Shown here in pieces: positions 57,939 to 64,000 of a DNA stretch of 64,000 bases. Under the pieces are notes generated by a model that ran no database searches, was not told where the DNA came from, and saw only the letters and a program-made list of their open reading frames with translations. Both the position numbers and the translations under genes were made by a program. The stretch spans positions 10,991,501-11,055,500 of the forward strand of contig OU015654.1 of assembly GCA_907165275.2 (NCBI GenBank). The letters are read 5' to 3'. Every line of letters starts with the position of its first letter. Positions within the stretch are counted from its first letter, which is position 1. The DNA comes from Zygaena filipendulae (taxonomy: Eukaryota; Arthropoda; Insecta; Lepidoptera; Zygaenidae).

Positions 57939-58375
57939 CTGACCCGCGCGATTTCTTCCGCGGTAATTTCGGAGTCCCCGCGGGAATTCCGGGATAAAAA
58001 ATACCCTATGTCACCCAGGATCACTTTAGCTTCTTATCTATAAGTGAAAGAATTTTCAAAATCGGTTCAGTAGATCCATAGATTACAACCTCACAAACTC
58101 CGGAGTTCCCGCGGGAATTCCGGGATAAAAACACTTTATGTCACTCAGAATCACTGTAGCTCTTTATAAGCGAAAGAATTTTTAAAATCGGTTCAGTAGA
58201 TCCAGAAACTATCCCCCTACAATCTCACAAATACACGAACTCACAAACTTTGGAGTTCCCTCGGGAATTCCACAATAAAAGTACCTTATGTCACTCAGTA
58301 TCACTGTAGCTTCCTATAAGTGCAAGAGTTTTCAAAATCGGTTCAGTAGGTCCAGAGATAGAAAATAGAATAGGT
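57939..58375 (-). mobile_element. Helitron-like element with internal body triplicated
   Basis: After a decayed 3' end (CTGACCCGCGCGATTTC) the block GGAGT.CCC.CGGGAATTCC ... AAAATCGGTTCAGTAGATCC occurs three times (about 57970, 58100 and 58252) at spacings near 130-150 bases. Confidence 0.6.
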
Positions 58376-58615
58376 CCGAACTCTGATACCTAAAAATTGC
58401 CCAGGTTACAAGTTACTAGTTTCTTATAACATCAGCTATTATTATCCCTTCGAAATCGGCTTAACCCTTTCGGAGATTACCTGGAATAAATAGACAGATA
58501 AGAAAAAAAATAATAATAATTGGTTTTTTGTTATAGGTAACGTATATACAAGCATATAGAAATAGTTGTTATTTTGATATTGCAAATAGACACTTAGGTA
58601 CCTACCTATATTTTA

Positions 58616-58930
58616 CTAGCTGTTCGCCGCGGTTTCACCTGCGTTCATTTCGGAGTACTCGCGGTACTTCCGGGACAGAAAATATCTTATGTTTTTCTCT
58701 GTCAAATGAACCAACTATTACTTCAGCATTTTATTATAGATATATTAGCTGTCACCCACGGTTTCACCCGCGGTGATTTAGGGGTTCCCGCGGGAATTGC
58801 AGGATAAACTATAGACGTAACCCTTCCTCATGAATCACTATATCTGTTGGTGAAAACCGCATGAAAACCGTTCAGTAGTTTTTGAGTTTATCGCGAACAG
58901 ACAGCGGAAGCGGCTTCATTTTATACTATG
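58616..58930 (-). mobile_element. Two adjacent Helitron-like elements
   Basis: First: CTAG at 58616 with hairpin CGCGGTTTCACCTGCG. Second: AGCTGTCACCCACGGTTTCA at 58747 with a full body to about 58930. The right flank CATACAAAAGGCGGTCTTAT also occurs at 2769, marking another repeat family. Confidence 0.55.
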
Positions 58931-58949
58931 TCTTTACATAAGGCATACA

Positions 58950-60050
58950 AAAGGCGGTCTTATCGCTGTATTTGCGATCTATTCCAGACAACCTTTAGGC
59001 GGATATAAGACAAACATACGTTACACCAGTAAAAACAAAGCCAACCAAAGTTTTTTAATGTTAAAATTGTGACCATTTAAATTGAAATAAAGTGGCAGCC
59101 TTTCTCCTATTAGGGACCTCGAATCGAATAGATATATACATATTTCATGTCACATAAATTTTGTTCGTTTTTTTCTCACTAACTTTTCGGTCCTCTTCAC
59201 CGCCCTATAACTTTGTATATTATACGATTGACTCCAATGATATGGGTATTCGAAATTCGAATATTTGTATAACAAACGAATAAAATTGCTTCAAAAATTT
59301 CAACCATGTATTTTATCCATATTTTATCATAATAGGTAGTTTCCAAAGAAATAACTTTTAATTTAATTTTTGGTTGGACAAGATTGCCACGGAGTGTCTT
59401 TTATGTGCGACAGTAAATAAAGTTTTCACATGTACCTACTCTACTCGTCTTATCTCTATGAAAAGTTCATCAGAATATTATACATTGACCTTGAACCGTA
59501 AAAAAATATTTCTTGAAAAATATGATCTCTATTTACCATCGCAATGGATGGATTTTTGAGGCGTAATATCTGTCTGCTTACTTAATGGATGGATTTCAAT
59601 GAAATTATAGTTTGTGAATGTTGTTATTACTATTTTAACGTAAATGAAATTAAATATGTATACATAGAATAAAACTATTAATCACTGAATTTATTCAAAT
59701 CCATCAATAACTGACTAATGGATTTATGTAAGTTTACGGATTGTAGTCACGTCATTACGAACAGCACACAGAGAAAAAATAGATATTATGTTTGTAGATG
59801 TTTTTTTTAAACATACCATGTAATAAAGAAAACATGATTCAACGGCACACCAATGAATTTGTAAATTTTAAGCGTATACCGACAAGCCGCGTTATTTGGG
59901 CGAAGTGACGTCACACGCTGCCTGGATCGAAAAATTTACGTAGGTTTATAAAGGTGCCTATTCTTTGAAAGCGGAAATTTAAAGTCGCATAAATTTATAA
60001 TTTTTAAGATATTTTAATAGTCCTACCACATTTTTGTTTCGTTTCACTAT
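58950..60050. other. Stretch without recognised genes
   Basis: Only a single GTGACGTCAC palindrome near 59907 stands out. An open frame at 59374-59559 has no splice or family support. Confidence 0.3.
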
Positions 60051-60647
60051 CTTCACTAATATAATATTATTTATAAAGAAAAAAAGAATGAATTTTTCGT
60101 TTGTTTGTTTGTACCTTTGTAATGGATAAACTGAAAAACTAATTAACTGATTTTAAAAATCATTTCACTGATATGTACAAGAAGTTACAGTGTTCCTAAG
60201 TGGCATAGAATATTTTTATGCCGGGATTCCCACGGGAACGCTGAAATTCAACACCGTCAGCAAAGAAGTTCGCTATAATCACATTTCACAACAATAATTG
60301 TTAGGTTCGTACCTACGTTTGGAGGGATGAAAGACGGAGCGGCTAGCTCCAATACCTACCTAAATAAAATAAAGAAGAAAGAAAGAAAGAATGAAGAAGA
60401 TGCAGAGTAAGATAATTTATTAGATGCGTAGCAGAAAGATAAAGTTTTGAAAATATTTCGAGGAGAGTATCAAAATTAAAATATCAAATTACAATAATTT
60501 TTGAATTAAAAAAAAAAAATTACAGATAGAATACAAAATATTACAGATTTTAAAAATAAAAAACTAATAATATGAGGCAGGACTTTATAACGAGTAGTAT
60601 GCGGCCGCCTCGTTACATAGTATACCGAACTTCTACCTATGCTGACT

Positions 60648-60904
60648 ACAACTTGTTAATGAATTAACTGAAAACTAGAAAGATGTTTGCTCAGATTCGA
60701 CTTACGAATAGATCGCACTGTCGGTCTAATCGGTCATTGACGCGTAGGCGCGGGCGTAGCGCTTGAAATTTCGTAGATCGATCACCTCCAAACTAAAATT
60801 TTTAAACTATTAATTTTTTCGACATAAATTTTATTTTAATCATACTATTGTTTATTTTCTTAAATGGGGTGTATCAGGTTTTTAGTTAATTCATTAACAC
60901 GTTG
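60648..60904. mobile_element. MITE with ACAACTTGTTAATGAATTAA ends, copy 2
   Basis: Same ends and internal blocks (ATCACCTCCAAACTAA, AATGGGGTGTATCAGGTTTT) as 12714-13062 but about 90 bases shorter. Confidence 0.7.
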
Positions 60905-61224
60905 CATATTTATGTAAATCTAAATACCTACTAAAAAAAATAGTGCGTGGAGTCCCTCCGCGCGGAAAAAGTGAAACTTCGTAATGTGGAAATGTAAATA
61001 GGAAGGGGTAGAAATAGATTTTTAGTAAAATCATATTGTTTCTTTAAGACAAACTTTATTAAGATGCTCACAATTCACAATTGATCGCATCTAAATTATC
61101 ATGTACACAATCCTCACTCACACTAACACAAGGTTCTTTTCAAATCTTAACTTTTAACGAATTTTAGCTTTTTATTTTTTAACTATGCTCATGCTGAACA
61201 ACATGTTCTGTAACTGTAATTACT

Positions 61225-61364
61225 GATAATATGCAGGAGGGGGCCTGGTGATCTGTATCACAGGAAATATTCCTACGACAGACACCAGTCTCTCACAATA
61301 AAGGTCGTACCCTTAAGTTTGTACCTACTTAGTAATGACTGTGTTGTGTTGAGACTAATAAAGA

Positions 61365-61395
<31 letters not shown>
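61225..61395 (+). mobile_element. LINE 3' tail with (ATT)n
   Basis: CCTACGACAGACACCAGTCT, then TTGAGACTAATAAAGATATT and an (ATT)n run, the pattern of a LINE 3' UTR tail. No coding part adjoins it. Confidence 0.45.
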
Positions 61396-61397
<2 letters not shown>

Positions 61398-61628
61398 TTT
61401 ATTGTTCTTAAATTTAGGTTTAAGAATGAACATAATTTCATTTAGTTTCTTTTTTATTATTATTATTATTATTATTATTTTCGAGTGGAGAAATATCCAA
61501 ATCTATAACATTTACACATTGATATAAATCAATGCATTTACAATGGAATTATTCTACCTTTGTGTATCTTTCGTTCTTGCTCCCTTGCATTGGAATATTG
61601 GACGCTACTCGTTGCTAACGCTCGCCCT

Positions 61629-61777
61629 GGGGGTCGATATTTTAATCGCTCGAATTACTATTCGTACACGGAATTTCAAGATTCACGCGTGAATGCTTAA
61701 AAAATGTATGAGGATTCGCACGTGAATTCGCGATTCCGTGCGTGAAAGTAATTCGAGCGATTCAAAAATCGACCCCC
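61629..61777. mobile_element. MITE with GGGGGTCGAT ends
   Basis: GGGGGTCGATATTTTAATCG and its partner CGATTCAAAAATCGACCCCC bound 149 bases; the arms pair for about 45 bases (TCGAATTACT/AGTAATTCGA). Confidence 0.75.
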
Positions 61778-62449
61778 TGGCCTGTAAGTTGTCAGGTACA
61801 GTATACTACGTGCATGCGTTCGACTGCCACGCAATACGCATTCACTCTCGCTCTGTCTCTTTCTATTCCCCCTCCATGGTAGCGTAAAACGTTTAGCGCA
61901 ACCTTGTTGGAAGTCGCATTAGAAGTTTCACTCCAAGAAGTTTTTCCACTTTTGTGCCTACCTAAATGATAGCACTTGTACCAAATATTGTACCAATATT
62001 TTTTAAATAAAATAATAAAGTAGGTACCTCGTTCAATGATCCCTAATGATGATGCTATGAATTCGCTTCTCCTAAGTTCCTACAGTAATTTTCAACGGTT
62101 TTTCGATAGCGTTATTTTCAAGAAGCAGTAGCAGTAATTTGCGATAAGTTACCGTTTTTTCATCGTACACTTTTGCTGTTTCAATATGGAACCTTAATAG
62201 AGCCAGCCTGACTCGGATATAACTGATTTTTATTTGGTAAAGAAATAGTTCCAAAGTAGCAAATATGTGTTAAGTACACTACCTTTATCAGGGCTCGGGT
62301 GTACTTTTAGACGAAAACGACAATTTGTGTCACATCACTCTTATTAACGAGCAACCCACGCGACAAGTATGTCTGTTCGAGCTAATAATATGGATGTTAA
62401 ATCTGTTTAAAAGATTCCGTATTCCGTATTTATCTTATCTTAATTAATG

Positions 62450-62830
62450 GGGTAGGCAGATAAAGTCTCGGTACTTCGACCTTTTGGATCTTTTGTACCA
62501 TCCCCATCCTGTGATCCTCCCTCTGATCCCTGAAGACTTCGGCGGCGAAGGTCAGTGTGCAGTGGATGGGTACGAACCTACAGTCCTCTGGTTCTGGGTA
62601 AGCCGTCCCCAGAAGGCCATACATTTACGAACTAAGGCATCGAACTCGCACATGAGATGTGCCATTGTTTCCACCTCTACGCCGCATTTCCTGCAGGATG
62701 GGTCGTTCGCTAGTTTCATTTTCATGAGGTGTTATTTTGTCCCGAAGTGACCTGTAAGTACACCAGTGATTAGGCGGGCCTGATTACGACTCAAGAGAAG
62801 GTGATACTACGTGATAGTTTCCTATTTGTT
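62450..62830 (-). pseudogene. LINE C-terminal (RNase H / zinc-knuckle tail) fragment
   Basis: Minus-strand reading gives SRNQARLITGVLTGHF, a stop, then HLMKMKLANDPSCRKCGVEV and MAHLMCEFDAL. This is the C-terminal tail of R1/jockey-like LINE proteins, with a CxxC...HxxxC zinc pattern. At least one in-frame stop and a later decayed stretch make it a relic. Confidence 0.7.
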
Positions 62831-62959
62831 GTACCGTATTTAGTCACGGTTAGTTTTCATGCGAATTTTTAATATTTATTTTCTTAAACTTCGTCTGCGT
62901 TTTGTCTTGCGTTTTCCTCTATTAAACATTTTTATATTTATTTGCTCTTTTACCTTTTT

Positions 62960-63675
62960 TAGGGTTCCGTACCCAAAGGTTCCGAACGGAGCCCTATTGC
63001 TGTCACTGGCGTGTCCGTCTATCCATCGTGGTTTTACAGCCAAACCGTAGAAGCTACATTCTTCAAATTTGTACAGTATACGTAGGTATATCTATTGATG
63101 ACCCAAAGCTATACAAAATGTCGAAACATATTTTGCAGGATTTTTGAGTGGATTTCCCACACCTACAGCTAAAGGGGTGCAGATTTTTTTTTGTGTAGCT
63201 ACCGAATCGAGTGGGGTATCTTTCAATAGAGCGACCTAGAGTCTAGATAAAAGCTTATATTTTGTTTTTACAAAAAATCGGAAAACAAAGGCATGAGAAT
63301 TGAATAGCCGCCAAAGTAAATTTTTTTACAACATTTTGTACCAAAGTATTTTCCAACTTCCCGTTGACCTATGAACTTGAAACTTGGTGATAATATTCAT
63401 TATTATGTGTATTTTACTAGCAAATACCATTATTAAATGTTAATCTCTGAAACTGTATATTTATTTTTGTAAAATCAACTTTATTTTGCGGTTAAACGCG
63501 TAGCATAGAAGCGATGTGGGCAACGGCGCGGCGGCCGGCATGCCCCTGGTACGAAGCTACGCGCGCCACGAGTGCTACGGCGGAGCGTATTGATAAACCC
63601 AGCCCCCCACAGATGGTTCCAAAACATTTGGTAAGGAACCCTTAATGTCCGACACGTACTTGACCGGTTTTTATG
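62960..63675 (+). mobile_element. Common lepidopteran interspersed repeat (AGGGTTCCGTACCC type)
   Basis: Starts AGGGTTCCGTACCCAAAGG and ends GGAACCCTTAATGTCCGACA followed by CGTACTTGACCGGTTTTT. The middle (ACAGCTAAAGGGGTGCAGAT, GGAAAACAAAGGCATGAGAA) also occurs near 47806-47900. The type is widespread in moths and butterflies. A 68-codon minus-strand frame at 63481-63687 is part of it. Confidence 0.6.
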
Positions 63676-64000
63676 AACAATATCCAATATACATAATTAA
63701 TAGGTATGCATTTTAAATAATAAATGTCTATTAAAAATAGTCGTAGTGTAAGAAAATAAATTCACCATGACGGTTTTGTATCGCGATCTTATCTACATAT
63801 TATGTAGGTATTAAATGTAATCCGTACTCATCCATCTGTCTGTCTGTATCTATTCTCCAATTACACGGAAACTACGAAAATATCTATATTTATTTGGATT
63901 TGTGGATATTGGTTGTTGTTTTATGGTTTGGTTGTTGCGGATGTTGTCACTAAGTCATGTGTAAACTGATGAATACAGATGAATACTCGGCATACATACA

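Noticed and set aside
63481..63687. 68-codon minus-strand frame near the right edge
   Set aside because: It lies in a widespread lepidopteran interspersed repeat.

Overview
This window is nuclear DNA of a moth or butterfly (Lepidoptera). Three things show this. The genes have GT-AG introns and insect-type products. The sequence is AT-rich and full of short TACCTA/TAGGTA runs. It also carries many copies of the interspersed repeat whose ends read CTAGCTGTGCCCCGCGG / CCGCGG..GGCACAGCTAG, a lepidopteran hallmark. No bacterial, viral or organellar segment was seen, and no RNA gene.

Genes. (1) 1437-5895, plus: the last four coding exons of a Yellow / major royal jelly family protein; its 5' part lies left of the window. 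(2) 8664-16676, plus: a complete six-exon gene for a 320-residue lambda-crystallin / L-gulonate 3-dehydrogenase (CRYL1 family). (3) 18005-25020, minus, convergent with CRYL1: ten exons (463 codons) of an SLC17-type major facilitator (inorganic phosphate cotransporter / sialin-like); only a short initiator exon is missing. (4) 33462-53614, plus: a gustatory receptor cluster with a truncated relic (33.5-33.8 kb), an intact four-exon receptor of 361 residues (34788-38080) and an intact four-exon paralogue of 362 residues (50502-53614).

Repeats. The rest is a dense, nested landscape. More than 20 short elements have a 3' hairpin followed by CTAG and, where complete, a 5' TC, inserted between A and T; these are Helitron-like (Lep1-type). 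At least ten families of short terminal-inverted-repeat elements (MITEs) are present, some nested. Other elements are a decayed mariner transposase (49.1-49.75 kb), two decayed LINE coding fragments (55.2-56.1 and 62.4-62.8 kb) and a 1.2 kb TIR transposon with decayed coding remnants (38402-39611). A 5.7 kb tandem array (39776-45501) has about 670 bp and about 400 bp modules in a higher-order repeat of about 2.84 kb.

The most informative feature is that the two gustatory receptor loci are copies of one segment including flanks. The second locus therefore shows the pre-insertion state of the first: both the 1.2 kb transposon and the 5.7 kb array are absent there. Similarly, a LINE reading frame is continuous across the site where a 463 bp Helitron-like element sits, which fixes that element's exact ends. 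All exon boundaries were worked out by hand from splice sites, reading phase and family resemblance. No alignment or database search was run.
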